Under the pieces are notes generated by a model that ran no database searches, was not told the DNA's origin, and saw only the letters and a program-made list of their open reading frames with translations. Of a stretch of DNA of 64,000 nucleotides, positions 42,141 to 51,238 are shown in pieces. Position numbers and translations under genes: made by a program. Source of the DNA: an uncultured Lachnospiraceae bacterium (GTDB lineage: Bacteria; Bacillota; Clostridia; Lachnospirales; Lachnospiraceae); the NCBI GenBank assembly GCA_900315735.1, contig ONAD01000015.1, positions 1-64,000 on the forward strand, in the 5' to 3' direction. The stretch's first letter is position 1. Each line of letters starts with the position of its first letter.

Positions 42141-43697
42141 ATGTTAGAGAAGGTAGATTTAAATCGGAAGATGGGGAAAAAGGAATACAAGGAGTGGATG
42201 GACGATTTGCAGCCGAAGCTGTCCTATCTGCAGAGAGCCTGTAAAGAACAGAAGATTCCGGTCATGATTGTATTTGAGGGATTTGGCGCAGCAGGAAAAG
42301 GAACATTGATTAATAAAATCATTGAACCCTTAGACCCGAGAGGATTTTCTGTTTATGCTACTGCAGTGGAGACCAAGGAAGAGAAAATGCATCCGTTCCT
42401 GTGGCGTTTCTGGACGAAGATTCCGTCCCAGGGAAGAATTGCAATCTTCGACAGAAGCTGGTACCGGAGAGTGTTGGTGGATCGTTTTGACGGCGTGACC
42501 ACAAAGGAGCAGTTAGATTATGCATTCGGAGAAATCTGTTCCTTTGAAAAACAATTAACCGATGATGGAATGGTAATTATTAAGCTGTTCGCCGATGTGT
42601 CAAAGAAGGAGCAGAAGAAACGTTTTGATAAGCTGTTGGCGGATAAGAAGACTGCATGGCGGGTAACAAAGGATGATCTGGAAAGAAATAAGCATTACGA
42701 GGAATACCTTGCCATGAATGAAGAAATGTTGGAAAAGACGGATTCCGAATATGCACCGTGGCATATTTTAGAGTGTACCGACCGGGAATATGCAGCAGCA
42801 AAAATGACGGAAATCGTAGTTTCTGTATTGGAGCAGGCAATCGCAGATAAGAAAGCCGAACAGGAGAAGAGGGAGCAGGAGAAAACAAAGGCGCAGGAAC
42901 TAAAACAGGAAAAGGATACTTTGCAGGAAGCAGGAGCCGCAGCACAGAAGGAGCAGGTACTTAAGAGTTCCGTGCTGGCAGGCGTAGACCTTTCAAAGAA
43001 GATGGAGAAGGAAGAGTACAAAAAGGAACTTGCACGTCTTCAGACGAGACTTTCCGAACTTCATAATGAATTATATAAATACCGGATTCCGGTGGTACTG
43101 GCATTTGAGGGCTGGGATGCTGGTGGAAAAGGCGGAGCCATTAAACGTCTGACCCAGGCATTGGACCCAAGAGGATATCAGGTAAATCCGGTGGCAGCAC
43201 CAAATGATGCAGAGAAAACACATCATTATCTGTGGCGTTTCTGGAAACAGTTTCCAAAGGATGGTCATGTGGCAATTTTCGACCGTTCCTGGTATGGCCG
43301 CGTTATGGTTGAACGCATCGAGGGATTCTGTCAGGAAGAAGAGTGGAAGCGTGCTTACCATGAGATGAATGAAATGGAAGAACAGCTGGCACACCATGGA
43401 ACCATTGTTTTGAAATTCTGGATGCACATTGACAAGGATGAGCAGGAGCGTCGTTTTAAGGAGCGTATGGAAAATCCGGCAAAGCAGTGGAAGATTACTG
43501 ATGAGGACTGGCGCAACCGTGAGAAGTGGGATGCTTACGAAAAGGCAGTGGATGAAATGCTGATTCGTACCTCTACCACTTATGCACCATGGATTTTAGT
43601 AGAGGCAAACTGCAAGTATTATGCCAGAATTAAAGTGCTTCGTACGGTGGTAGAAGCAATTGAGAAGCGTCTGAAAGAAGAAAAAGAACGGAAATAA
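42141..43697 (+). CDS. Double-domain PPK2 (polyphosphate:AMP phosphotransferase type)
   Basis: A 518-residue protein with two PPK2 domains (about 5-235 and 275-515) joined by a Glu/Lys-rich coiled linker. The C-terminal domain has an intact Walker A FEGWDAGGKGG (322-332) and lid/Walker B motif IFDRSWYGRV. The N-terminal one has FEGFGAAGKGT, lacking the Asp of the WDA motif. Fused class II PPK2 enzymes make ADP from AMP using polyphosphate, with the C-terminal domain doing the catalysis; the residue loss here fits that. The ATG at 42141 has AAGGAGG seven bases upstream. An open frame extends back through repeat C but is not a real start. Confidence 0.9.
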   Translation: MLEKVDLNRKMGKKEYKEWMDDLQPKLSYLQRACKEQKIPVMIVFEGFGAAGKGTLINKIIEPLDPRGFSVYATAVETKEEKMHPFLWRFWTKIPSQGRIAIFDRSWYRRVLVDRFDGVTTKEQLDYAFGEICSFEKQLTDDGMVIIKLFADVSKKEQKKRFDKLLADKKTAWRVTKDDLERNKHYEEYLAMNEEMLEKTDSEYAPWHILECTDREYAAAKMTEIVVSVLEQAIADKKAEQEKREQEKTKAQELKQEKDTLQEAGAAAQKEQVLKSSVLAGVDLSKKMEKEEYKKELARLQTRLSELHNELYKYRIPVVLAFEGWDAGGKGGAIKRLTQALDPRGYQVNPVAAPNDAEKTHHYLWRFWKQFPKDGHVAIFDRSWYGRVMVERIEGFCQEEEWKRAYHEMNEMEEQLAHHGTIVLKFWMHIDKDEQERRFKERMENPAKQWKITDEDWRNREKWDAYEKAVDEMLIRTSTTYAPWILVEANCKYYARIKVLRTVVEAIEKRLKEEKERK

Positions 43698-43727
43698 TTA
43701 CCACTTGGTTCGTATTTCTTACCACTT
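43698..43727 (+). promoter_or_regulatory. Paired 9-bp direct repeats, likely LytTR-protein binding sites
   Basis: TTACCACTT occurs at 43698-43706 and 43719-43727. Two 9-bp direct repeats with a 12-bp gap is the spacing bound by LytTR-domain regulators such as AgrA. A TATAAT (43762-43767) with a weak -35 (ATTTAC, 43739) follows. The repeats thus lie just upstream of the -35, as for an activator. The downstream gene itself encodes a LytTR protein, implying autoregulation. Confidence 0.6.
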
Positions 43728-43790
43728 ATTCCAAAGGCATTTACAGAAAAATGTGTTTGTGTATAATGAGTGACATAGGAAGGAACGACA

Positions 43791-44252
43791 ATGAAGATAC
43801 GGATAGAACTGGACGAAAATTTAATAGAGGATGAAGTGTTGATTCGCTGTAAATCCTTAGATGAAAATGTAAGGAAAATACAGGAAGCCGTATCGCAGGT
43901 GCTTACCGGAAAACAGCAGTTAATCTGTTATAAGGAAGATACGGAATACTATCTGTCTTTGGATGAAATCCTGTTTTTTGAGACAGAAGCCAAAGAAGTA
44001 TGGGTGCACACAACAGATAAGATGTATCAGACCAGATATAAACTGTATGAGCTGGAAGAACTGTTGCCGGGACATTTTATGAGGGTTTCCAAATCCACGA
44101 TTTTAAACACCAACCGGATTTACTCCATTACGAGAAATCTTACGGCATCAAGTGTGGTGGAATTTATGGGAAGCCATAAACAGGTATATGTATCAAGATA
44201 TTACTACAAACCATTAAAATGTAAACTGGAAGAAAAGAGGATAAGAAAATGA
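43791..44252 (+). CDS. LytTR-domain DNA-binding regulator
   Basis: A 153-residue regulator with a C-terminal LytTR DNA-binding domain (about 45-150: EYYLSLDEILFFETEAKEVWVHTTDK, LPGHFMRVSKSTILNTNRI). The N-terminal 45 residues are a short extension without a response-regulator receiver. Such stand-alone LytTR genes are often paired with a membrane-protein gene that controls them; here a LiaF-like gene overlaps the stop codon by four bases. Direct repeats upstream fit self-activation. Its range of targets is unknown. Confidence 0.88.
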   Translation: MKIRIELDENLIEDEVLIRCKSLDENVRKIQEAVSQVLTGKQQLICYKEDTEYYLSLDEILFFETEAKEVWVHTTDKMYQTRYKLYELEELLPGHFMRVSKSTILNTNRIYSITRNLTASSVVEFMGSHKQVYVSRYYYKPLKCKLEEKRIRK

Positions 44253-44944
44253 AAAAAGAGAGAATTTTCTGGGGACTGTTTCTGATTTTTGGAGCGGTAT
44301 TCCTGATTGTAAGCAAACTGGGACTGGTGGAAGGCATTGGCTTCTGGACGGTAATCGGAACAGTATTTTTCGGCTGTATTTTATTAAGCAGCCTGATAAA
44401 GCTTCGGTTTACCGGAATCTTTTTCTCACTGGCATTTCTCGGCATTATTTATGATGAACAGCTTGGCATACAGGCAATTACACCATGGCCGATTCTCGGC
44501 GCAGCACTGCTTTTGTCCATAGGCTTTGGCATTATTTTTAAGAAGAGTACCGCAAAATGTTGGAAAAAGAAAAAAGATACGGACTATGAGACCATTATAG
44601 ATGAAGAGGATGGTAACCGGATTTCCTTCGAGACTTCCTTTGGCGCATCCATCAAATATGTGAATACAGATGATTTCCAGTCTGCTTCCCTGGAGTGCAG
44701 CTTTGGCAGCATGAAAGTGTATTTTGATAATGCAATGATGCAGCAGCCACAGGCAACCATTTATCTGGAAGCATCTTTTTCCGGAGTAGAGCTTTACATT
44801 CCAAAGAACTGGGCAATGGTAAATAAAGTGCATGCGGCATTTGGCGCAGTGGAAGAGAAGAACCGGAATACACCGGATGGTGTGCACAGTGTGATACTTA
44901 ACGGAGAATGTAATTTTTCCGGCGTAACAATTATATATGTATAA
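44249..44944 (+). CDS. LiaF-like membrane protein
   Basis: A 231-residue protein. The N-terminal half has about four membrane helices (about 8-24, 29-45, 52-68, 76-94). The C-terminal half is a soluble beta-rich domain (RISFETSFGASIKYVNTDDFQSA, LECSFGSMKVYFD, LEASFSGVELYIP), matching the cell-wall-active-antibiotic-response (LiaF) fold. LiaF proteins inhibit envelope-stress signalling. By analogy this one may restrain the LytTR regulator whose gene it overlaps. A strong terminator follows. Confidence 0.78.
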   Translation: MKKERIFWGLFLIFGAVFLIVSKLGLVEGIGFWTVIGTVFFGCILLSSLIKLRFTGIFFSLAFLGIIYDEQLGIQAITPWPILGAALLLSIGFGIIFKKSTAKCWKKKKDTDYETIIDEEDGNRISFETSFGASIKYVNTDDFQSASLECSFGSMKVYFDNAMMQQPQATIYLEASFSGVELYIPKNWAMVNKVHAAFGAVEEKNRNTPDGVHSVILNGECNFSGVTIIYV

Positions 44945-44957
44945 GAAGTGGCATAGC

Positions 44958-44995
44958 AAAAAGCAGTCGGCGAAATATTTCGCTGGCTGCTTTTT
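44958..44995. terminator. Bidirectional intrinsic terminator
   Basis: An 18-bp stem (44958-44975 with 44978-44995, two G-U pairs) with A-runs and T-runs at its ends separates the convergent LiaF-like and MATE genes. Confidence 0.88.
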
Positions 44996-45003
44996 GGGTC
45001 GCA

Positions 45004-46347
45004 TTATACCTGTGTGCCCGGAAGCCGGAGGCTTGATTTCATCAGAAGAGCGGCAATTGCGGCAGTAAGAATTTCCGTAATCCAGAAAGCATGGAATACA
45101 TACTGCGGTCCAAATGCTTTACAGAGAAGAAAAGCAATCGGAATGATAAAAAGGATATAGCGGAGCAGAGAAATAATTAAGGACTGTCCGCCCTTTGAAA
45201 GCCCTTCTAAAGCACCGGAAGCAGTGATGGATACAGTGGAAATCAGGAAACCGCAGCAGATAATCCGAAGGGCGTTGCTTCCCACGGAAATCGTTGCAGC
45301 ATTGCTGGTAAACATTCCCATAAGGTAAGGGGAGGCGGTAAAGCAGATAATCATACCAAGAATCATAATGACACCGTTCATACAGAGCGTAAGATGGTAG
45401 ATTTTCTTTACACGCTTGATCTCACCGGCACCATAATTAAAACCAACCAGCGGACGCATTCCCTGAATAATTCCATTGGCAGGGAGATAGAGGAAGGTCT
45501 GCAGTTTGTAATAGATTCCAACAACCACAACATAGCACTGATCATATGCGGCAAGGAGTCCGTTTAAAAATGAAATAAGTAAGGATGGCAGCGCCAGATT
45601 TAAGATGGCTGGAATGCCGATACCATATAATTTCAAATCAATATGTTTATCCCGGATAAGATATTTTCTGCTAATCCGTATACTGATTGGGCACAGAAAA
45701 TAGACAAAGAGATAAAGGATGAGAGTAAAAAGCTGTCCGATACCGGTAGCAAGGGCAGCACCACGCATTCCCATTTTTGGGAAAAAGCCGATTCCGAAAA
45801 TCAAAAGCGGGTCTAAAATGATATTGGTAATACAGCCCAACATCAGTCCCACCATTGAGACATTCATTTTGCCTACAGACTGAAAGACCTTTTCAAAGGT
45901 TAGATTCATCATAATAATGATGCTGAATAAAAATGCAATATTTGCATATTCTACGCCTAACTTAAGAATTTTGCCGTCAGTAGTAAAATGGCTTAAAAAT
46001 GCAGGAATCAGTGCGATACTTCCGATTGTTAAAATAATGCCATGCAAAACAGAGAAGAAGAAACCATGGGTTGCAGCAATATTGGCTTTTTCGCCTTCTT
46101 TAGCACCAAGATGAAAGGAAATCAAGGCATTAATTCCAACACCAAATCCAATCGCAACTGCATTGATAAAATTCTGCACCGGATAGACTAAGGAAAGGGC
46201 TGTCATGGCATCTTCACTGATTTTAGCCACAAACAGACTGTCTATAATATTGTAAAGAGAATTTACCAGCATGGAGATAACCATAGGAAGTGCCATGGTA
46301 GTCAGCAGTGGTAAAATCGGTTTTTCTTTCATAAAATCTTCGTTCAT
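45004..46347 (-). CDS. MATE-family efflux transporter (3)
   Basis: A 447-residue, 12-helix MATE protein on the minus strand. It begins MNEDFMKEKPILPLLTTMALPMV with the DSLFVAKISEDA segment that follows the first helix. The second half begins near residue 225. GGAG lies upstream of the ATG. Unlike the other two MATE genes, it has a promoter and a terminator-like hairpin in its leader, suggesting transcription attenuation. Its substrate is unknown. Confidence 0.88.
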   Translation of the reverse strand: MNEDFMKEKPILPLLTTMALPMVISMLVNSLYNIIDSLFVAKISEDAMTALSLVYPVQNFINAVAIGFGVGINALISFHLGAKEGEKANIAATHGFFFSVLHGIILTIGSIALIPAFLSHFTTDGKILKLGVEYANIAFLFSIIIMMNLTFEKVFQSVGKMNVSMVGLMLGCITNIILDPLLIFGIGFFPKMGMRGAALATGIGQLFTLILYLFVYFLCPISIRISRKYLIRDKHIDLKLYGIGIPAILNLALPSLLISFLNGLLAAYDQCYVVVVGIYYKLQTFLYLPANGIIQGMRPLVGFNYGAGEIKRVKKIYHLTLCMNGVIMILGMIICFTASPYLMGMFTSNAATISVGSNALRIICCGFLISTVSITASGALEGLSKGGQSLIISLLRYILFIIPIAFLLCKAFGPQYVFHAFWITEILTAAIAALLMKSSLRLPGTQV

Positions 46348-46424
46348 AATAATTGCTCCTTTTTCTCAGAACTTTTCACTTATCTCTTTTCCTCGCTACT
46401 CCAAAGTGTGAGAAAACTAAAAAA

Positions 46425-46459
46425 CGCCACACAATTATCACGGGGATAATTGTGTGGCG
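46425..46459 (-). terminator. Leader terminator (attenuator) of MATE gene 3
   Basis: On the minus strand, a perfect 15-bp stem (46459-46445 with 46439-46425, CGCCACACAATTATC and complement), loop CCCGT, is followed by TTTTTT (46424-46419). It sits about 80 bp before the coding start and about 45 bp after the predicted transcription start. The upstream leader segment GTGTGG can pair with CCACAC of the stem's first arm, giving a possible short antiterminator. Confidence 0.75.
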
Positions 46460-46504
46460 AAAAGTAGTCAGACTAGAAAAATCCACACCAGTTTTAGCGT
46501 TATG

Positions 46505-46533
46505 AAAATAGCATAAATCATATGAAAAGTCAA
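46505..46533 (-). promoter_or_regulatory. Promoter of MATE gene 3
   Basis: On the minus strand TTGACT (46533-46528) and TATTTT (46510-46505) are separated by 17 bp. Transcription would begin near 46498, so the leader carries the hairpin at 46425-46459. Confidence 0.55.
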
Positions 46534-46596
46534 GATAATATCTTAGAGCAGGAAAACGAAGACGAGGCATAGAATGAAAAATCAGAAGAAAAAGGA

Positions 46597-46646
46597 TTGA
46601 CAAATACCCTATGGGGGTATAATATAAGCATACCGGTAGGGGGTAT
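46597..46646 (+). promoter_or_regulatory. csoR-copA promoter with two CsoR operators
   Basis: TTGACA (46597-46602) is followed by TATAAT (46618-46623), with a rather short 15-bp spacer. Two pseudo-palindromes overlap or follow it: ATACCCTATGGGGGTAT (46604-46620) and ATACCGGTAGGGGGTAT (46630-46646). Both match the GC-flanked, G-rich boxes bound by copper-sensing CsoR repressors. The first fills the spacer and the second covers the expected start, so CsoR would block polymerase until Cu(I) binds. Confidence 0.8.
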
Positions 46647-46699
46647 ATGACTATCGGTAGGTGTGTATTTGGAATGTGAAGATAGAAGGGAGCCTGACT

Positions 46700-47014
46700 A
46701 TGGCAGAAGAAAAAGAGATGTGTCCATCCTGTTGTGAGCGGAAGAAACACAGACAGGAAACAGAATATCAGGATTTATTGAAACGCTTGAACCGAATCGA
46801 AGGACAGGTGCGGGGCGTAAAGAAAATGTTGGAAGAAGACCGCTACTGTGTGGATATTTTGACACAGGTGTCTGCGATTAATTCCGCACTGAATTCCTTT
46901 AATAAGGTATTGCTGGCGGAGCATATCAAATCCTGTGTGGTAGATGACATCCGTGCCGGAAAGGAAGAAGCAGTGGATGAGCTTTGTGCGACCCTTCAGA
47001 AACTGATGAAATAG
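46700..47014 (+). CDS. csoR: Copper-sensing repressor CsoR
   Basis: A 104-residue all-helical DUF156/CsoR-family repressor. The Cu(I) ligand set is complete: Cys50 (DRYCVDIL), His75 and Cys79 (EHIKSC). The N-terminal CPSCCERKKHR is an extra cysteine-rich extension. The ATG at 46700 has AAGGGAG seven bases upstream. It is followed 12 bases later by copA and preceded by two CsoR boxes, giving a self-regulated copper operon. Confidence 0.93.
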   Translation: MAEEKEMCPSCCERKKHRQETEYQDLLKRLNRIEGQVRGVKKMLEEDRYCVDILTQVSAINSALNSFNKVLLAEHIKSCVVDDIRAGKEEAVDELCATLQKLMK

Positions 47015-47026
47015 AGGAGGACAAAA

Positions 47027-49660
47027 ATGAAACAGGAACGTTATGAAGTCACAGGTATGACGTGTTCTGCATGCTCTTCCCGTGTGGAAAAGTGTGTGTC
47101 AAAGATTGACGGTGTGGAAAATGTATCCGTGAATCTGCTGACCAACAGCATGCAGGTGTCCTATGACGAGAATAAGGTCAATGAAGATATCATTGTATCA
47201 GAAGTAGAGAAGGCAGGTTATGGTGCTGCACCGGCAAATGCCGGAAATGAGAAGCGTACCGACAAAGGGAAAAAGACAAATAAGGCAGAGCAGGAAATTC
47301 ATGAGATGAAGATTCGCCTGATCTGGTCCATTATTTTTCTGATTCCGATGATGTATATTTCCATGCACCATATGTTTTATGAATGGTTTGGAATTCCGGT
47401 ACCGGGATTTATCAAGGCGGCATTTCACGGAGATGAGAATGCACTGGCATTTTCCCTCTCCCAGTTCTTATTGCTGCTTCCGATTATGTATCTGAACCGG
47501 AAATATTTTATTGTAGGATTTAAGAACCTTTTTGTACACAGAAGTCCGAATATGGATTCATTGATTGCACTGGGTGCATCGGCTTCCGTTATCTATGGTG
47601 TATTTGCAATTTTCCGGATTGGTTATGGTCTGGGACATCAGGATATGGCACTGGTAAGCCAGTACAGCATGGACATTTATTTTGAGTCCGCAGGAATGAT
47701 TCTGACATTGATTACCGTTGGAAAATATTTAGAGAGCCGTTCCAAAGGAAAGACCAGTGAAGCCATTGAGAAGCTGATGGATTTAGCTCCGAAGCAGGCA
47801 AAGGTCTTAAGAGATGGCAAAGAAGTTACTGTTCCGGTAGAGAATCTGGTAAAAGGTGATCTGGTACTGGTGCGTCCCGGTGAGACTGTTCCGGTGGACG
47901 GAGTCATCGAAGAGGGACAGTCAAGTCTTGATGAATCGGCAATTACCGGCGAGAGTATCCCGGTATATAAGGAAGTGGGAGATACTGCAATTTCCGCAAC
48001 CATTAACCAGAATGGTTTCTTAAAAATCCGTGCATCCAAAGTCGGAGAGGATACCACCATCAGCCAGATTATTCATCTGGTGGAGGAAGCCAGCTCCAGT
48101 AAAGCACCGATTGCCAAACTGGCAGATAAAATTGCGGGCGTATTTGTGCCGGTGGTTATTACCATTACTCTGATTGCCGCAATCATCTGGCTTATCAGTG
48201 GAGCAACCTTTGAATTTGCACTTTCTATTGGAATCGCGGTGCTGGTTATTTCCTGTCCGTGTGCCCTTGGACTTGCGACACCGGTAGCCATTATGGTTGG
48301 AACCGGAAAAGGTGCGGAAAACGGAATCCTGATTAAGTCCGGTGAAGCACTGGAAACAGCGCACAGCATCGACACCGTAGTTATGGATAAGACCGGAACC
48401 ATAACAGAAGGTAAGCCGAGAGTTACGGATGTGAGTGTAGGAAACACAGAATTAGACGAAAAGGACTTTGTGGCAATTGCAGCAGGTGTTGAGCAGGGAA
48501 GTGAGCATCCGCTGGCACAGGCAATTTTGCAGTATGCAAAGGAGCAGGAGGTTACGCCGCTTTCCATGAAGAATTTTAAGACGATTCTTGGAAGAGGAAT
48601 TGAAGCAGAAGATGAAAAAGCATCCTATTATGCAGGAAACGAAGCCTTTATGAAAGAAAAGGGCGTAGCCTTGGATGCCATTGGAGACACCTTAGACAAG
48701 CTGGCAGAAGAAGGAAAGACTCCATTAATCTTTGCGAAAAATAGCAGTCTGCTTGGCATCATTGCAGTAGCAGATGTGGAAAAGGAAACCAGCCGCTATG
48801 CCATCGAAGCATTCCGCAAGATGCATATTGATGTAGTAATGCTGACCGGAGACCACAAGCGTACCGCCGAAGCCATTCGTAAGAAGCTTGGAATCCCGAA
48901 AGTAATTGCAGAAGTATTGCCGGAGGATAAGGAACGGCATATTGCCAAACTGCAGCAGCAGGGACACAAGGTTGCCATGATTGGTGATGGAATCAATGAT
49001 GCACCGGCACTGGCAAGAGCAGATGTGGGAATTGCCATCGGAGCAGGAACAGATGTGGCAATCGAAAGTGCAGATGCGGTACTGATGCGGAATGATCTGA
49101 TGGATGCCGTAACAGCCATCCGTTTGAGCAAAGCGGTTATCCGCAATATCAAAGAGAACCTGTTCTGGGCATTCTTCTATAACAGTATTGGAATCCCGCT
49201 GGCAGCAGGTGTTTTATATCCGGCATTTCATATTAAATTAAATCCGATGTTCGGTGCAGCAGCTATGAGCTTAAGCAGCGTCTGCGTCGTATGTAACGCT
49301 CTCCGGTTAAAGTTCTTTAAACCGCAGCGTCTGGAGCAGACAGCGGAAAAAACGGCAGAACAGACGGTAGAGAAAGCAACTGAAAGTCAGGTAGAACAGA
49401 CAACAGAAAAAGTAACAGATAATAAGGAAAATCAGAAGGAGGATAATAAAATGAAAGCAACACTTAAAATCGAAGGAATGATGTGTGAACATTGCAAGAA
49501 GCATGTGGAAGATGCATTAAATGCCATGGAAGGAGTACAGGCAACGGTAAATCTTGAAGCAAAGAGTGCAGAAGTGACTATGGAAAAAGAAATTTCAGAA
49601 GCTGAATTTGCAGAAGTCATTGAAAAAGCAGGATATCAGCTTACTGGTGTTGAAAAATAA
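47027..49660 (+). CDS. copA: Cu(I)-exporting P1B ATPase CopA with C-terminal CopZ-like domain
   Basis: An 877-residue copper ATPase. An N-terminal HMA domain has [12 protein letters not shown] (Cys13, Cys16), followed by eight membrane helices. Core motifs are TGES, CPC ([13 protein letters not shown]), DKTGT, SEHPLA and [10 protein letters not shown]. The last helices contain [11 protein letters not shown] and [15 protein letters not shown], typical of the Cu(I) P1B-1 group. Past residue 760 comes a Glu/Gln/Thr/Lys-rich linker, then a second HMA domain (809-877) with GMMCEHC. That domain is a CopZ copper chaperone in sequence, and it has its own Shine-Dalgarno and ATG inside this gene. A linker made of repeats of E-Q-T-x-E-K suggests a recent in-frame joining of copA and copZ. 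Confidence 0.93.
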   Translation: MKQERYEVTGMTCSACSSRVEKCVSKIDGVENVSVNLLTNSMQVSYDENKVNEDIIVSEVEKAGYGAAPANAGNEKRTDKGKKTNKAEQEIHEMKIRLIWSIIFLIPMMYISMHHMFYEWFGIPVPGFIKAAFHGDENALAFSLSQFLLLLPIMYLNRKYFIVGFKNLFVHRSPNMDSLIALGASASVIYGVFAIFRIGYGLGHQDMALVSQYSMDIYFESAGMILTLITVGKYLESRSKGKTSEAIEKLMDLAPKQAKVLRDGKEVTVPVENLVKGDLVLVRPGETVPVDGVIEEGQSSLDESAITGESIPVYKEVGDTAISATINQNGFLKIRASKVGEDTTISQIIHLVEEASSSKAPIAKLADKIAGVFVPVVITITLIAAIIWLISGATFEFALSIGIAVLVISCPCALGLATPVAIMVGTGKGAENGILIKSGEALETAHSIDTVVMDKTGTITEGKPRVTDVSVGNTELDEKDFVAIAAGVEQGSEHPLAQAILQYAKEQEVTPLSMKNFKTILGRGIEAEDEKASYYAGNEAFMKEKGVALDAIGDTLDKLAEEGKTPLIFAKNSSLLGIIAVADVEKETSRYAIEAFRKMHIDVVMLTGDHKRTAEAIRKKLGIPKVIAEVLPEDKERHIAKLQQQGHKVAMIGDGINDAPALARADVGIAIGAGTDVAIESADAVLMRNDLMDAVTAIRLSKAVIRNIKENLFWAFFYNSIGIPLAAGVLYPAFHIKLNPMFGAAAMSLSSVCVVCNALRLKFFKPQRLEQTAEKTAEQTVEKATESQVEQTTEKVTDNKENQKEDNKMKATLKIEGMMCEHCKKHVEDALNAMEGVQATVNLEAKSAEVTMEKEISEAEFAEVIEKAGYQLTGVEK
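49451..49660 (+). CDS. copZ: Possible free CopZ chaperone from an internal start in copA
   Basis: Within copA, AAGGAGG (49436-49442) stands eight bases before ATG (49451) in the same frame. The product would be a 69-residue HMA domain with the CxxC motif GMMCEHC, a complete CopZ-sized protein ending at the same stop. The signal is as good as those of bona fide starts nearby. It could be a relic of a formerly separate copZ or a working internal initiation site giving both fused and free chaperone. Only protein or ribosome-profiling data can tell. Confidence 0.45.
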   Translation: MKATLKIEGMMCEHCKKHVEDALNAMEGVQATVNLEAKSAEVTMEKEISEAEFAEVIEKAGYQLTGVEK

Positions 49661-49786
49661 CAAAACAACACCATAAAAATTAAAAAAAATTATGAAAAAT
49701 GCAAGAAAAAAATTCCCTTATGCTATAAAGTTATGCTATAATAAGCGTAATTGAAACAACATGAGCGAAGGCAGAGGGAAGAAGTT

Positions 49787-49823
49787 AAGAGGACGGTTCC
49801 CGCAGACGGAACCGTCCTCTTTT
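49787..49823 (+). terminator. Strong hairpin between copA and the amylase gene
   Basis: Perfect 14-bp GC-rich stem AAGAGGACGGTTCC/GGAACCGTCCTCTT (49787-49800 and 49808-49821), 7-base loop, followed by TTAC. It lies 126 bp after copA and 56 bp before the GH13 start. A TATAAT lies upstream at about 49735, so it may be the copA terminator or an attenuator in the amylase leader. Confidence 0.65.
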
Positions 49824-49879
49824 ACGCGAGTAGCGGGAAAACCACAGCGCATGAGGGACAGACAGGAGGAACAGTTTTT

Positions 49880-51187
49880 ATGTGGTCATATGACAGTGTA
49901 TTTTATCAGATTTCAACCTTGGGATTTTGCGGAGCACCGACAGAAAATGATGGTGTTCTGGCTCATCGGATAAAGAAGGTGGAAGATTGGATTCCGCATA
50001 TGGTAAAGCTAGGGGTAGATGCAATTTATTTCTGCCCGATTTTTGAATCAGACCGTCATGGTTATGATACCAGAGATTATACCAAACTGGATGTAAGGCT
50101 TGGAACCAACGAAGATTTTAAAGAAGTATGTGAGAAATTGCATGAGAACAATATCAAAGTAGTATTGGACGGAGTGTTTAACCATGTGGGAAGAGGCTTC
50201 TTTGCATTTCAGGATTTGCTGAAGAACAGAGAGAATTCTCCATATAAAGACTGGTTTGTAAATGTCAATTTCGGCTGGAACAATAATTATAATGACGGAC
50301 TTTGCTATGAAGGCTGGGAAGGCCATAATGAGCTGGTAAAGCTGAATTTAAGAAATGAAGCGGTTATTGAACATATCTTTTCCGCAGTAGAAGGATGGAT
50401 TAAAGAATTTGATATTGATGGACTGCGTCTGGATGTTGCATACAGTCTGGACATGGATTTTGTAAGAAGATTACGTCAGTTTGTAGATTCGAAAAAAGAC
50501 GATTTCTATCTTCTGGGAGAGATGATTCATGGTGATTATAACCGTCTTTTGGATGAACAGAATATGTTGCACAGTGTAACAAACTATCAGGCATATAAGG
50601 GAATGTGGTCCAGCTTTAACGACCGTAATCTCTTTGAAATCAATTATACCTTGGAGCAGCATTTCTGCGGAATGTATCAGGGCAAGCATCTTTTGAATTT
50701 CTTAGATAACCATGATGTGAACCGTCTGGCAAGCACATTAAAGGAAAAAGAGCATCTTCCGTTAGTATATGCGATGCTGTTTGCAATTCCTGGTATTCCA
50801 TGTGTCTACTATGGTGGCGAATGGGCAGCAGAAGGAAAGAAAGAAAATGGTGGAGATGATGCACTCCGCCCATCCTTTGAAGCACCGGAGTGGAATGAAC
50901 TGACTGATTATATTTCCGGACTGGCGAAGGTTCATAAAGAGGAAAAGGCACTGTGCTATGGTAATTATCGTAAAGTATTCTTAACGAACCGTCAGATTGT
51001 ATTTGAAAGAAGCTTTGAAGGTGAGCGGATTCTTGTAGCAATCAATCTGGAAGAGAATCCATTCCATGCATCCTTTGATGCAGGAGCAGCCGGAGCAGTT
51101 GACCTGCTGACCGGAGAAAAAGCAGCACTTCAGGGTGGCATCGATATGCCGGCATTTTCAGCAGCTTACTTAAAGATAACCGAATAA
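49880..51187 (+). CDS. GH13 alpha-amylase-family glucosidase
   Basis: A 435-residue intracellular GH13 enzyme. The four conserved regions are clear: DGVFNH (97-102), GLRLD (nucleophile Asp185), LLGEM (acid/base Glu214) and FLDNHD (stabiliser Asp279). There is no signal peptide, starch-binding module or N-terminal CBM34 domain, so it probably acts on maltodextrins or other short alpha-glucans in the cytoplasm. The ATG at 49880 has AGGAGG ten bases upstream; the frame is open further back, but that part lies across the hairpin and has no start signal. Confidence 0.9.
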   Translation: MWSYDSVFYQISTLGFCGAPTENDGVLAHRIKKVEDWIPHMVKLGVDAIYFCPIFESDRHGYDTRDYTKLDVRLGTNEDFKEVCEKLHENNIKVVLDGVFNHVGRGFFAFQDLLKNRENSPYKDWFVNVNFGWNNNYNDGLCYEGWEGHNELVKLNLRNEAVIEHIFSAVEGWIKEFDIDGLRLDVAYSLDMDFVRRLRQFVDSKKDDFYLLGEMIHGDYNRLLDEQNMLHSVTNYQAYKGMWSSFNDRNLFEINYTLEQHFCGMYQGKHLLNFLDNHDVNRLASTLKEKEHLPLVYAMLFAIPGIPCVYYGGEWAAEGKKENGGDDALRPSFEAPEWNELTDYISGLAKVHKEEKALCYGNYRKVFLTNRQIVFERSFEGERILVAINLEENPFHASFDAGAAGAVDLLTGEKAALQGGIDMPAFSAAYLKITE

Positions 51188-51238
51188 AAGGATAAAACGT
51201 AAGAAAAGAGATAAGAACTATAAGGAGGAAGAGAAGTA

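Noticed and set aside
46452-46520. A 17-codon leader peptide (MIYAIFITLKLVWIFLV) before MATE gene 3
   Set aside because: Its start codon lies upstream of the predicted transcription start and has no ribosome site, so it is unlikely to be translated.
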